DNA of 64,000 bases from Desulfacinum sp. (lineage in GTDB: Bacteria; Desulfobacterota; Syntrophobacteria; Syntrophobacterales; DSM-9756). Below, piece after piece: positions 46,153 to 54,563 of this stretch (positions are counted from its first letter, which is position 1; every line of letters begins with the position of its first letter). Location of the stretch: contig JACIYN010000025.1 in NCBI GenBank assembly GCA_014359885.1, forward strand, positions 62,001-126,000, in the 5' to 3' direction. Position numbers and translations under genes: made by a program. Below the pieces are notes generated by a model. It was not told the DNA's origin. It worked only from the letters and a program-made list of their open reading frames with translations, and did not search any database.

Positions 46153-46559
46153 CGCCGAGCCCCTCCCGTCAGCAAAGTCCGGATTTCATGGAAAACTTAG
46201 AGCCTGTCTGAGAACGCCGCGGACAACCTCTCTTCTCGTAGCGCAGCCCTTTAGGGCTGCGGAGGAATCCCCGGCCTTCGGATAGGCCATCGCTTATTTC
46301 CTGTCACTTCATGGAGTTACGATGGCCCTTTCCGCGGGGCTGAAGCCCCGCGGCTACAAGGAGAAGGGGGCTCCCGGCCTTCCTAGCCGGAAAAACATTT
46401 TTGGACAAGCTCCTGGGCCGTTGTACCTTCCACAGATGCGGATCCTCGTCACCGCCTCGCCCCTGGCGGGCGGACACGCGCTCGCCGTCCCCTCCGCAAG
46501 ACTTCAGCCCGCACCCATAGGAGCGGGATTCATGCCCAAGCTGGGTGGACATTCCCTGC
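46153..46559. repeat. Gap with long dispersed repeat, copy 1
   Basis: There is no gene. Bases 46201-46360 hold a repeat of about 160 bases with hairpins GCAGCCCTTTAGGGCTGC and CCGCGGGGCTGAAGCCCCGCGG. The same sequence occurs inverted at 47771-47945, on the other side of the yibQ-like gene. The rest of the gap has nothing recognisable. Confidence 0.8.
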
Positions 46560-47684
46560 TCACCCCCCGTTCACCAGCCTGCCCAGGGGAACCACTTCGA
46601 TGCCCTCTTTTTCAAAGGACAGGGCCTCTTCCTGGAGCACTTTCAGCGTGACCGGGTAGGGATGGCCGATGGCCACGGCCCTGCCCTGGATCCTGGCCCT
46701 GCGGATGAGCTCCCGTATCTGCTTTCTCACGAAGGTTTCGGTGGGCACATGATCCAGAAAGATGTCCCGCTTGATCGTGGCAACACCCATCTGCTTCGCC
46801 AGATGCACTCCCACGCTGTTGGGGCTGGTGTAGCTGTCCAGAAAGTAGAGCCCCTGTTTCTTGAGTCGGCTCAGCACCCGTTCCATCTGTTCTTTGGAAG
46901 CCGTGAACCGGGAGCCCATGTGGTTGTTGATTCCCTTGGCGTAGGGGTTTTCCCGAAAGGCGTCGTCCAGGCTCTCCTCGATCTGGCGACGGGACATGGA
47001 AACCAGCAGGGCCCCGGGGCCCGGATTCTTCTCCGGGTACCCTTCCGGCTCCATGGGCATGTGAATCATCACCTCGTGCCCGTGAACGGTGGCAAGTTCG
47101 GCAATTTCCCGCGAGTGCTTGAGTCCGGGAAGAATGGAGAAGGTGATGGAGATCGGGATGTTGAGAAACCGCTTGGCCATGGAGAGATCCTGGCCGAAAT
47201 CATCGATGACGATGGCCACCTGGGCCAGGGGTGGTCCGGCCGGGGGCGCTTCCTCACGGGGAAAGGGGGCCGGGGATCCCCCCCCCACGGCCGCAGCGTG
47301 CGGCCGGCTTTCCGCGGAATCACCCCGTGCTTGGGTGGAGTTGGATGTGTGCTCTGGGCCGGCTGGAGGCCTGGGTTCCGTGCGGGGCGTCGGTACCGCA
47401 GCCGGCGCCCCCCTCTCGACTGTCCTTTCCGCAGGGACTCCGGCCGGCCGGCCGCTCTTCCACAGACCCCGGTAGGGCCCGCGGCCCCAATAGAGCAGGC
47501 TGGCCAATACCACCAGGGCGATGAACCAGACGGTGAGCAGCGGGAGGAAAAGGCTGTTGCGGGCCGCCTTCTTCCCCGCTCCGGTCCCGGCCTTCCGTCC
47601 TGACCTCGATCCGCTTCGATCGGACTTCCGCCCTCCCGCTGAAGTCCCTGCTTTCCGGGGTCTTTTACCCCTTGTTTGCGCCAT
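46560..47684 (-). CDS. Divergent polysaccharide deacetylase family protein (YibQ-like)
   Basis: A 374-residue protein with a basic leader rich in Arg, Lys and Gly, one membrane helix (FLPLLTVWFIALVVLASLLYW), a Pro/Ala-rich linker, and a divergent polysaccharide deacetylase domain of about 225 residues. Its NodB-like motifs include VAIVIDDFGQD and HEVMIHMPMEPEGYP, then GINNHMGSRFT. This domain family (YibQ) often follows ctpA and envC genes. The ATG at 47684 (MAQTRGKRPRK) has GGTGG upstream. It lies downstream of ctpA but is separated from it by 414 bases of repeats. Its substrate is unknown. Confidence 0.85.
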   Translation of the reverse strand: MAQTRGKRPRKAGTSAGGRKSDRSGSRSGRKAGTGAGKKAARNSLFLPLLTVWFIALVVLASLLYWGRGPYRGLWKSGRPAGVPAERTVERGAPAAVPTPRTEPRPPAGPEHTSNSTQARGDSAESRPHAAAVGGGSPAPFPREEAPPAGPPLAQVAIVIDDFGQDLSMAKRFLNIPISITFSILPGLKHSREIAELATVHGHEVMIHMPMEPEGYPEKNPGPGALLVSMSRRQIEESLDDAFRENPYAKGINNHMGSRFTASKEQMERVLSRLKKQGLYFLDSYTSPNSVGVHLAKQMGVATIKRDIFLDHVPTETFVRKQIRELIRRARIQGRAVAIGHPYPVTLKVLQEEALSFEKEGIEVVPLGRLVNGG

Positions 47685-48098
47685 TTTCCACCGCCCCGAA
47701 CGGCTCAGGGCCCAGGAGCCTGTTCGAGAATGGTTCTCAGGCTCAAGAGGCCGGCAATTTCCAATCACTTCGTAGCCGCGGGGCTCCAGCCCCGCGGAAA
47801 AGGAACCACACTAACCCAATGAACTGACAGGCAATACCCGATGGGCCATCCGACGGCCGGGGATTCCTCCGCAGCCCTGAAGGGCTGCGCTACGAGAAAA
47901 GAGATCATCCGCGACGTTTTCGGACAGCCTCCTGGGAGGCTGTCCGAGAACTGCTCAAACCGTCACTCCCGCGCAAGCGGGAGTCCATAACTTGCCGGAA
48001 ATCCTGGATCCCCGCTCCCCGTTCAAGCCGGAGACAAGCTTCGCGGGGATGACGGATGGAGACAAAACGAGGCAAAGAACCCATTGTCGGACAGCCTC
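47685..48098. repeat. Repeat block between ctpA and the yibQ-like gene
   Basis: There is no gene. 47771-47945 is the inverted second copy of the repeat at 46201-46360. A hairpin CAGCCTCCTGGGAGGCTG lies at 47925-47942. 47961-48055 (GTCACTCCCGCGCAAGCGGG, ATCCTGGATCCCCGC) matches 24013-24105. Confidence 0.8.
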
Positions 48099-49418
48099 CT
48101 AGAAGGTCATCTGGGCCATGATCTTGTAGCTCTTCAAGAGTTCCAGGGCGCGGCGCACCTGGTTGTCCTGCTCCAGCCACTGCTCCGTCTCTTGGGTCAC
48201 GGAGTCGGATTCTTGGGCATCTTTCGTCTCATTTTCCGGCGTCTCCATGTGGCGGGGGAGGTCCTTTTCCCGGATGCGGCGCATGAGTTCTTCGTCGTCG
48301 CCGTTTTCATTGGCCGCCTTCACTTCCCTCTTGACCACAATGTCCGGATGGATGCCTTTGGCCTGGATGGACCGGCCGCTGGGCGTGTAGTAGAGGGAAG
48401 TGGTCAGGCGCACCGCGGAGCCGTCCTTCAAGGGGATGACGGTTTGGACCGAGCCCTTGCCGAAGGTGGGTTCCCCAATGATCACGGCCCGTTTGTGGTC
48501 CTGCAAGGCTCCCGCTACGATTTCCGATGCGCTGGCGCTGCCGCCGTTGACCAGCACCACAATGGGATACGGATGACGCGCCGAACCCTTGTGGGCTTCG
48601 AATTTCATTTGCTGGCTTTCGCGACGGCCGCCGGTGTAGACGATGAGGCCCTCGTCAAGGAATTCATCCGCCACGGCCACGGCCTGGTCCAGCAGCCCGC
48701 CGGGGTTGTTCCGCAGATCCAGGATGAGCCCCTGGAGCGGGCCTTCTTCCTTTTCGAGCTTTTCCAACGTCTTTCGCAGATCCCGTCCCGTCCCGCTCTG
48801 GAAGCTGGAGATGCGCACATAGCCGAAGCCTTTCTCCAAAGGCCGCGTACGCACGCTCCGGATGGAGATGATGTCCCGGACCAGCTCAAACTCCAGAGGC
48901 TTCCGGGCCCCTTCCCTCAGGATGGTGAGCCGGACCTTGGTCCCCTTGGGCCCGCGCATCTTCTGAACAGCCTCCATCAGGCTCATCTCCTGGGTGGGCG
49001 CCCCGTCGATCTTGATGATCTGGTCATTGGCCTGGATGCCCGCCCGATCGGCCGGCGTGTCTTCCAGAGGCGCCACCACCGTCAGCACGCCGTTTCGGAT
49101 GGTGATCTCGATGCCGATCCCGCCGAACTTGCCCTTGGTTTCGATCTCCAGTTCCTTGTAGTCTTCCGGGCGCAGGAAACTGGAGTGGGGATCGAGCTCA
49201 TGGAGCATGCCGCTGATGGCTCCGTAGATCAGCGTCTGGGAATCCACCTCCTCCACGTAGTGTTCCTGGACCAGGTTCATGACGTCGCTGAACAGCTTGA
49301 GTTGTTCGTAGATGCTTTTCTCGGCCCCGGTGGCCACCGACTTCAGAGAGACCCAGCCGGTCAACACAAAGACGATGCCCAAGGTGAAGACGATGATTTT
49401 CCTGTTGCTTTTTCGCAT
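48099..49418 (-). CDS. ctpA: Carboxy-terminal processing protease CtpA, S41 family
   Basis: A 439-residue periplasmic serine protease that trims C-termini of envelope proteins, in several bacteria peptidoglycan hydrolases. An N-terminal membrane helix (IIVFTLGIVFVLTGWVSL) exports it. A PDZ domain (about 90-170) is seen in GKFGGIGIEI and DQIIKIDGAP. The catalytic Ser is in NGGSASASEIVAGAL and the Lys in IGEPTFGKGSVQ. The tail after GIHPDIVV is acidic. Start ATG 49418 has AAAGGAAAGG upstream; it is eleven bases after the envC-like stop. Confidence 0.95.
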   Translation of the reverse strand: MRKSNRKIIVFTLGIVFVLTGWVSLKSVATGAEKSIYEQLKLFSDVMNLVQEHYVEEVDSQTLIYGAISGMLHELDPHSSFLRPEDYKELEIETKGKFGGIGIEITIRNGVLTVVAPLEDTPADRAGIQANDQIIKIDGAPTQEMSLMEAVQKMRGPKGTKVRLTILREGARKPLEFELVRDIISIRSVRTRPLEKGFGYVRISSFQSGTGRDLRKTLEKLEKEEGPLQGLILDLRNNPGGLLDQAVAVADEFLDEGLIVYTGGRRESQQMKFEAHKGSARHPYPIVVLVNGGSASASEIVAGALQDHKRAVIIGEPTFGKGSVQTVIPLKDGSAVRLTTSLYYTPSGRSIQAKGIHPDIVVKREVKAANENGDDEELMRRIREKDLPRHMETPENETKDAQESDSVTQETEQWLEQDNQVRRALELLKSYKIMAQMTF

Positions 49419-49429
49419 TGGCCTTTCCT

Positions 49430-50554
49430 TTAACTCTCCATGGATTTTCCAGCCGCCAGCCAATCCTCGACCCGCACCGGTCGGCCTTTATGCCGCAATT
49501 CAAAATACAGCATTCCCTTGGCGCTGTCAGCCTCTTGCATCAGGGTCGCCACGGGTTCGCCGGCCCGCACCCGATCCCCCGTGCGCTTGAGAAACGTTCC
49601 CAGGTGGGCCAGGAGGCTGAAGTAGTGGTCTCCGTGGTCGATGATCATCAGGCGTCCATAACCACGGAAGTTATCCGCAAAAACCACCACCCCGTCGTGC
49701 ACCGCCCGCACCGGCTCTCGGGGATCCGTTTCGATGAGCACACCGTCATTATAAAGGATGGAGGAGCCAGGCGAGCGTTTTTTTGTCTTCTCCCTTTTGA
49801 CTTGGCCCGAAACGGGCAGAGGCAGACGCCCCTTGAGGCTCTCGAAGGGGCGGGTCCGGACCGGAACCCGGGCGATTCTCTTGCGCTTTGCCGATTCATC
49901 AGGGTTTTCCCTAGGCGGCGCGGGGTTTCTCTCCTCCTGGAGCCGGATGAGCGCCAGGATCTTTCGCTCCTTGATCTCGTCGAGGCGTTCCCGTTCTTCG
50001 GCCAGTTCCCGGAGAACCCGCTCCATCTCCTTGCGGCGTTCCGACAGCTGCGCCTGGGCCGCCTTCAGAGATTCGCGTTGGGAAGCAAGTTGCCTCAGGA
50101 GCCCGCCGTCCATCCGGAGAAGCTCCCGGAGGGCATAGGCCCCGTGAAAAAGCGCAAAGTCCTCGTCCCCACGCAAACCGCCCATGGCAATCAGACGCAG
50201 CCAGTCCACCTTGGCAAGGGCGTTCAGGCGCCGGAGCGCCCGTTGTTTCGTGCGGGCATGGGCAGTCTTCCGATCTGCAAGGCTTTGCTCCAGCCGGGCC
50301 GTCTCCTGCGCCAGCCGATCCCTTTCGCGAGCCAGGCTCTCCATTCGGTCGACCACCTCCTCCAGGCGTTTCTCCAAGGCATCGATTTCCTGAAGAAGGC
50401 TCTTGGGATCCTGCGAGCTATCCGCCGCCCACGCCCTCCGCGCCCCCTCCGGAAGGAGGGTTCCCCGGTTTCCATCGAGGCCTGCGAAAGAGATACCCGC
50501 CAAGGCAGCCGTCACCAGAAAGAAGCAGACAATGGTTCGCCGAAAGCCCTGCAT
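49430..50554 (-). CDS. EnvC-like murein hydrolase activator
   Basis: A 374-residue exported protein that FtsEX is expected to use to activate cell-wall amidases during division. A signal peptide (TIVCFFLVTAALAGISFA) is followed by a long coiled coil (about residues 50-220) and a C-terminal LytM (M23) domain. In the LytM part, YNDGVLIETDP stands where active enzymes have the zinc-binding HxGxD, so the domain looks inactive, as in E. coli EnvC. AHLGTFLKRTGDRVRAGEPVA keeps the fold. Start ATG 50554 has GAGGG six bases upstream. ftsX ends 26 bases before it, which supports the call. Confidence 0.88.
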   Translation of the reverse strand: MQGFRRTIVCFFLVTAALAGISFAGLDGNRGTLLPEGARRAWAADSSQDPKSLLQEIDALEKRLEEVVDRMESLARERDRLAQETARLEQSLADRKTAHARTKQRALRRLNALAKVDWLRLIAMGGLRGDEDFALFHGAYALRELLRMDGGLLRQLASQRESLKAAQAQLSERRKEMERVLRELAEERERLDEIKERKILALIRLQEERNPAPPRENPDESAKRKRIARVPVRTRPFESLKGRLPLPVSGQVKREKTKKRSPGSSILYNDGVLIETDPREPVRAVHDGVVVFADNFRGYGRLMIIDHGDHYFSLLAHLGTFLKRTGDRVRAGEPVATLMQEADSAKGMLYFELRHKGRPVRVEDWLAAGKSMES

Positions 50555-50580
50555 CGGACACCCTCGGGATCCGGCCCGCA

Positions 50581-51471
50581 TCAGTAGGACACCACACGGC
50601 GAAGCGCCAGCCTCGCCCCCAGCCAGCTCAATCCCGCCCCGGTCAAAATCAAGACACCCAGAAGGACTCCGGCGTCCCCAAGGTCCAAAGTGCCCGCCCA
50701 CAGGCCCGGAGGCAGCACCTCCGCAGCCAGCCGCACCACGCCCCACAGGGGAAGGGCGGCGCAGACGGCTCCCAGAACACCTTGCAAGATCCCTTCCAGA
50801 TAGAACGGCATCTTGATAAAAGACGGCCGCGCCCCAACCACCAGGAGCACTTCCCATTCGTCCCTGCGCCCGTAAAAGGCCAGCCGCACCGTATTGGCAA
50901 CAATCAGGATGGAACTTACAAGCAGGGCCCCCGCCAGAAAGATCCCCGCCCCCATGAGGGTCCGCATCAGGCGGCGGGTTTCCGCGGACCAGGCCTGGGC
51001 CGTGAGCACATCTTGGACCCCGCCCAGCGATCGCGCCTTCTCTTCAAACGAACGAAGCGCCGCCTCCACGTCGTCCGAAACCCGTAAGCGCACCTCCAGG
51101 GCGGGCGGCAGGGGGTTTTCGTCGAGCCCTTGGAACACATCGTCCCATCCTGCATAGCGTCTTCGCAGTTCCTCCAGCACCTCTTCAGGGCTCTTGTAGC
51201 GGCATTCTTCCACAAAAGACCAGCCGGCAACGGTTTTTTTCACCCGTTCCGTTTCCTGGACCGAAAGGCCCTTTTCCAGGTAGACGACCGCCTTGGATGG
51301 GGAAAACAGGTGAGGCACCACCCGGTAAATCCCCCAAAGACCAAGGCAGAAAAGCCCGGTCAGGAAAAGGCTCAATGCCACGACCAGCACACTCACGCTC
51401 GCCGGCAGCGGGTTTCTCCTGAATCCGCCCACCGCCCGCGCCAGATAGTATCCCCAACGGCTCAATCCCAT
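50581..51471 (-). CDS. ftsX: Cell division protein FtsX
   Basis: The membrane half of the FtsEX complex, which signals from the septum to EnvC. The 296-residue protein has four helices: one near the N-terminus (ASVSVLVVALSLFLTGLFCL), a periplasmic domain (about 60-165), and three more (GAGIFLAGALLVSSILIVAN and two near the C-terminus). VRLAFYGRRDEWEVLLVVGAR is the cytoplasmic loop typical of FtsX. It overlaps ftsE by ten bases. Confidence 0.93.
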   Translation of the reverse strand: MGLSRWGYYLARAVGGFRRNPLPASVSVLVVALSLFLTGLFCLGLWGIYRVVPHLFSPSKAVVYLEKGLSVQETERVKKTVAGWSFVEECRYKSPEEVLEELRRRYAGWDDVFQGLDENPLPPALEVRLRVSDDVEAALRSFEEKARSLGGVQDVLTAQAWSAETRRLMRTLMGAGIFLAGALLVSSILIVANTVRLAFYGRRDEWEVLLVVGARPSFIKMPFYLEGILQGVLGAVCAALPLWGVVRLAAEVLPPGLWAGTLDLGDAGVLLGVLILTGAGLSWLGARLALRRVVSY

Positions 51472-52190
51472 CCGGGGCCTCCCGGCGCGGATGCACAGAC
51501 GGTTGAGGAAGCTTCCGCCTCCTCGTAAAAGACGCCCTCGTGGATGTGCACCCGGCGAGCCTCGGGAAGGTGCTCCAACAGGGACGGGTCATGCGTGGCC
51601 ACCACCACCGTGGTCCCACGGCCGTGCACGGCCTTCATGAGCTCCATGACCACGGCGGTTGCACACGGATCCAGGTTTCCCGTGGGCTCGTCCGCCAGCA
51701 GGATCCAGGGATCGTTGGCCACCGCCCTCGCCAGGGCCACTCGCTGCTGCTCGCCTCCCGACAGCCGGCAGCACGGGGTGCCCGCCTTCTTTTCCAGCCC
51801 CACGAATTGCAGGAGGGCCTTCACCTTGCTGCGGACCAGGCCGGGCGGGCGCCCAGCGGCCACAAGGGGCAGGGCCACGTTGTAGGCCACGGAGTCCCGG
51901 GGCAGCAACTTGAAGTCCTGAAAAACCATGCCCACCGTTCGCCGGTAGGCGGGAATGTCCTTGCGGGACAAGCGGTGGATGTTTCTTCCGTCCACCAGGA
52001 TATGGCCCCGGGTGGGGGCTTCGAGGCCCAGGAGCATCTTGAGGAAGGTACTCTTGCCCGCCCCGCTGGGTCCCATGAGGAACAGGAATTCCCCTTTGAG
52101 AATCTGGAGGTTGGCGTCCCGAAGGATGTCCTCCCCGGCCACATAACTCTTGGCCACGTGGAAGCACTGGATGAGAGGGAGTGAGGCCAT
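51462..52190 (-). CDS. ftsE: Cell division ATP-binding protein FtsE
   Basis: The ABC ATPase partner of FtsX. The 242-residue protein has Walker A MGPSGAGKST, the Q-loop VFQDFKLLP, the signature LSGGEQQRVALARA, Walker B ILLADEPTGNLD and the switch histidine in VATHD. It begins the operon ftsE-ftsX-envC-ctpA-yibQ, transcribed leftwards. A short divergent gap separates it from an unknown gene on the other strand. Confidence 0.95.
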   Translation of the reverse strand: MASLPLIQCFHVAKSYVAGEDILRDANLQILKGEFLFLMGPSGAGKSTFLKMLLGLEAPTRGHILVDGRNIHRLSRKDIPAYRRTVGMVFQDFKLLPRDSVAYNVALPLVAAGRPPGLVRSKVKALLQFVGLEKKAGTPCCRLSGGEQQRVALARAVANDPWILLADEPTGNLDPCATAVVMELMKAVHGRGTTVVVATHDPSLLEHLPEARRVHIHEGVFYEEAEASSTVCASAPGGPGWD

Positions 52191-52326
52191 CTGCGAATGT
52201 TATCCTCATGAAATATCTAGAATAAGTTTTCTTTCTTAGGGGATTGCCCCTCTTCTGTCAAGGAGATATATTCAGGACCCTGGGAGCCTTCAAGACCAGC
52301 CAACCGACCGGCAGGAGAGGAAACCT

Positions 52327-52869
52327 ATGGCGGAAATCAAGAGCACCATCGATCTCGTCATGGAAAGAACCAGGCATATGATCATGAGCGAAGAAGAGCG
52401 CCGGGCCGCCGAGCGGGCCGAACATCTGGAAAAGGCCCCGGGATATGTCCACAAGGTCGTGGAAGGACTCTGGCAGCCGGAGCACCTCCAGGAGGCCCTG
52501 GCCCAGGTGCCCGATTCCTTCCGCGAGGCCGTCCGCATGGAGGTGATCCGGGGGCTTATGGATCGCCTGGAATCCTCCGAGTCGGCGGGAGCGGCCGTGG
52601 CGGCACTGAAAGCCCTGGCCCGGGAAGGAGAACGGAGGTTGGTGGAGGAGCTGGGCCGCCTGCTGGAAGCGTTTGACTCCCAAACGGAAGAGGCGGAAAG
52701 CGAGCAGAAGAAGGCCCTCCTTTCGGAGCTGGAAAAGATGGGCATCCGGGGAGACGCCATCCAGGTGGGATCGCCGGGGAAGTCCCCCCGCGAAGATGCC
52801 CGGCGGGACCGGTTGGTCCGGAGGATCGAGGAGATCAAGGGGGCATGGCTTTCCGGCGCCAAGTCGTGA
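52327..52869 (+). CDS. Uncharacterised helical protein
   Basis: A 180-residue soluble protein I do not recognise. It has no signal peptide or membrane helix. It is predicted to be mostly helical and rich in Glu, Arg and Leu, with segments such as RRAAERAEHLEKAPGYVHKV and MEVIRGLMDRLESSES. GGAGAGG lies just before the ATG. It is divergent from ftsE and its end faces the MBL gene. Codon use resembles the neighbours, which supports a real gene. Confidence 0.7.
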   Translation: MAEIKSTIDLVMERTRHMIMSEEERRAAERAEHLEKAPGYVHKVVEGLWQPEHLQEALAQVPDSFREAVRMEVIRGLMDRLESSESAGAAVAALKALAREGERRLVEELGRLLEAFDSQTEEAESEQKKALLSELEKMGIRGDAIQVGSPGKSPREDARRDRLVRRIEEIKGAWLSGAKS

Positions 52870-52913
52870 CGGCGGCGGCCCGCCCGAAGGTCGGGGAAGC
52901 GAGCCCCCGGTTC

Positions 52914-53582
52914 TCAGCGGCCCGCCCCGAAGATGTACTGGCGGATGATGTAGAAGTTCTCCTTCACCGCGCCCCGCCCTTCGATCCACGGCCCGTGCCC
53001 GGGACAGAGCAGCTCCACGTCCAGCTCCATGAGCCTTTCCAGGCTCTCGATCAGCCGGGCCGCGTCGCCGCCCGGCAGGTCCACCCGGCCCACGCTTTGG
53101 GCGAAAACCACGTCGCCGGAAAAGAGCACCCCTTGCCCTTCCCAGAGCAGGCACACGGACCCCGGCGCATGACCGGGTGTTTCCAGCACCCGGAGCCTTT
53201 CCGTACCCAGCTCCAGGGTGCCCTCCTTGAGGTAGAAGTCCATCTGGAATTCGGGCATCTCCTGACCGGTCATCTGCCGCCACTGGTCACTGAAGCTGCG
53301 GATGAAGGAGTCCGCGTCCACGTGCATGGCCGTCTTGACCCCCAGGTCCCGGAGTGCCAAAAGCCCCTCGCAGTGATCCGGATGGGGATGGGTGGCCAGG
53401 GCCAGGTGCACGTCTTCGAAGGTGAAGCCGTCCTGGGCCATTTTGGCCTCCAGGTGATGCAAGGCGTGGGCGTGCCCCGGATCGATCAGGGTGCGGACGG
53501 GGCCGTCGATCAGGTAAGCGTTGCAATTGTTTTCGGTCATGCTTTCCCAGGGATAGGCGTAGAGTCGATCTCTGAGTTTCAT
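52914..53582 (-). CDS. MBL-fold metallo-hydrolase
   Basis: A 222-residue metallo-beta-lactamase-fold enzyme of the glyoxalase II type. The first metal motif is ATHPHPDHCEG (HxHxDH), followed by TPGHAPGSVCLLW (His), LFSGDVVF (Asp) and LCPGHGP (His). The family includes glutathione thioester hydrolases, persulfide dioxygenases and others; the reaction is not fixed by sequence. It is read leftwards just after an uncharacterised nuclease-like gene. Confidence 0.9.
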   Translation of the reverse strand: MKLRDRLYAYPWESMTENNCNAYLIDGPVRTLIDPGHAHALHHLEAKMAQDGFTFEDVHLALATHPHPDHCEGLLALRDLGVKTAMHVDADSFIRSFSDQWRQMTGQEMPEFQMDFYLKEGTLELGTERLRVLETPGHAPGSVCLLWEGQGVLFSGDVVFAQSVGRVDLPGGDAARLIESLERLMELDVELLCPGHGPWIEGRGAVKENFYIIRQYIFGAGR

Positions 53583-53612
53583 CGGATCCCTTCTCTCCTG
53601 TCTGGTCTGTAT

Positions 53613-54563
53613 TCACCACCCGTCGCCAGATCTGCTTTCGCCGGCCGCCGCCGGAAGGCGGCATCGAAACGAATCCCTCAGGCACGTGCGAAGATTGCTG
53701 TAGATGCCCTTCCGGCTGTTGATAAGATACACGGCATGGCCGATATGGAAGATTTCCCTGACCAAACGCTCGACGGGACGGCCCTCTTTCGGCTGTTCCT
53801 CGAACCCGAGGGCTTTCCCGAAGAGTGGAACGATCTTATCCCGCATGCGAAGTTCCGTGTCCACCAGAAAGACGGCCACATGGGGCTGCAGGTCATCCAG
53901 CCGGTTCAGGAAAGCCCGAACCGCCGGCATTTCCACTCCCCGCGGCGGCGACGACTTGACCTCCACGTAGACGAGACGGCCGTTGAGCAGCGCGATCACA
54001 TCATAGTCCCCGCCGTGCCGGGTTCGGTTGAGCCGCACGTCGAAGAGGGCCGGGGCGAGGAATTCCCTTTGGAAGAGCTGCCACACGTACCACTCCAGCG
54101 TGGGGCCGAAGCTCGTCACCCGGGGGCTCAGCAGTTCGTAACCACCGCTCCGCCGGATACGCACCAGGTTCAGGTCCGAAAGGATCTTGAGGTAACGGCG
54201 GACGGTGCGCGGAGCGCAATAGCGGCTGAGATGGTCCGTTCCGGCCGCCTTGGGGGTATGGATCAGGTCGCGCAGAAAGAGGCGAAAGGAATAGCGGCGC
54301 ATCAGTGCATAGAAGATCTCCACGTGGTCTTCCGGCGCGTTGGCGGGCAAGAGCACCTGCGAGTGATCCCCATGGCCGATGATGGGAAGGCCGCGCTGCC
54401 AAAGGGCGCTCTCCACGGGGTGGACCCACCGCCTCTGGGACGCCTTTAAAAGATCCACCTCCTTTTGAAGCCTTTCAACGCAAGCCCTCAGCGCTCTCAG
54501 CTGCTCCGCCAGGTCCGCACCGGGTCCCCCCCTTCGGGATCCCGACGCCTCATCCATTTCCAT
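53613..54563 (-). CDS. Protein with winged-helix-like and PD-(D/E)XK nuclease-like parts
   Basis: A 316-residue protein without a name I know. A short coiled coil (about 17-45) precedes a region that looks like a winged helix (RYCAPRTVRRYLKILSDLNLVRIR). The later segment GGDYDVIALLNGRLVYVEVKSS has the D...ExK pattern of the PD-(D/E)XK nuclease fold: D in DYDVI, E and K in VEVKS. So it may bind and cut DNA, or be a regulator with an inactive nuclease fold. Its ATG overlaps the end of the CoA-transferase gene (TGATG). No restriction or mobile-element gene is beside it. Confidence 0.65.
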   Translation of the reverse strand: MEMDEASGSRRGGPGADLAEQLRALRACVERLQKEVDLLKASQRRWVHPVESALWQRGLPIIGHGDHSQVLLPANAPEDHVEIFYALMRRYSFRLFLRDLIHTPKAAGTDHLSRYCAPRTVRRYLKILSDLNLVRIRRSGGYELLSPRVTSFGPTLEWYVWQLFQREFLAPALFDVRLNRTRHGGDYDVIALLNGRLVYVEVKSSPPRGVEMPAVRAFLNRLDDLQPHVAVFLVDTELRMRDKIVPLFGKALGFEEQPKEGRPVERLVREIFHIGHAVYLINSRKGIYSNLRTCLRDSFRCRLPAAAGESRSGDGW

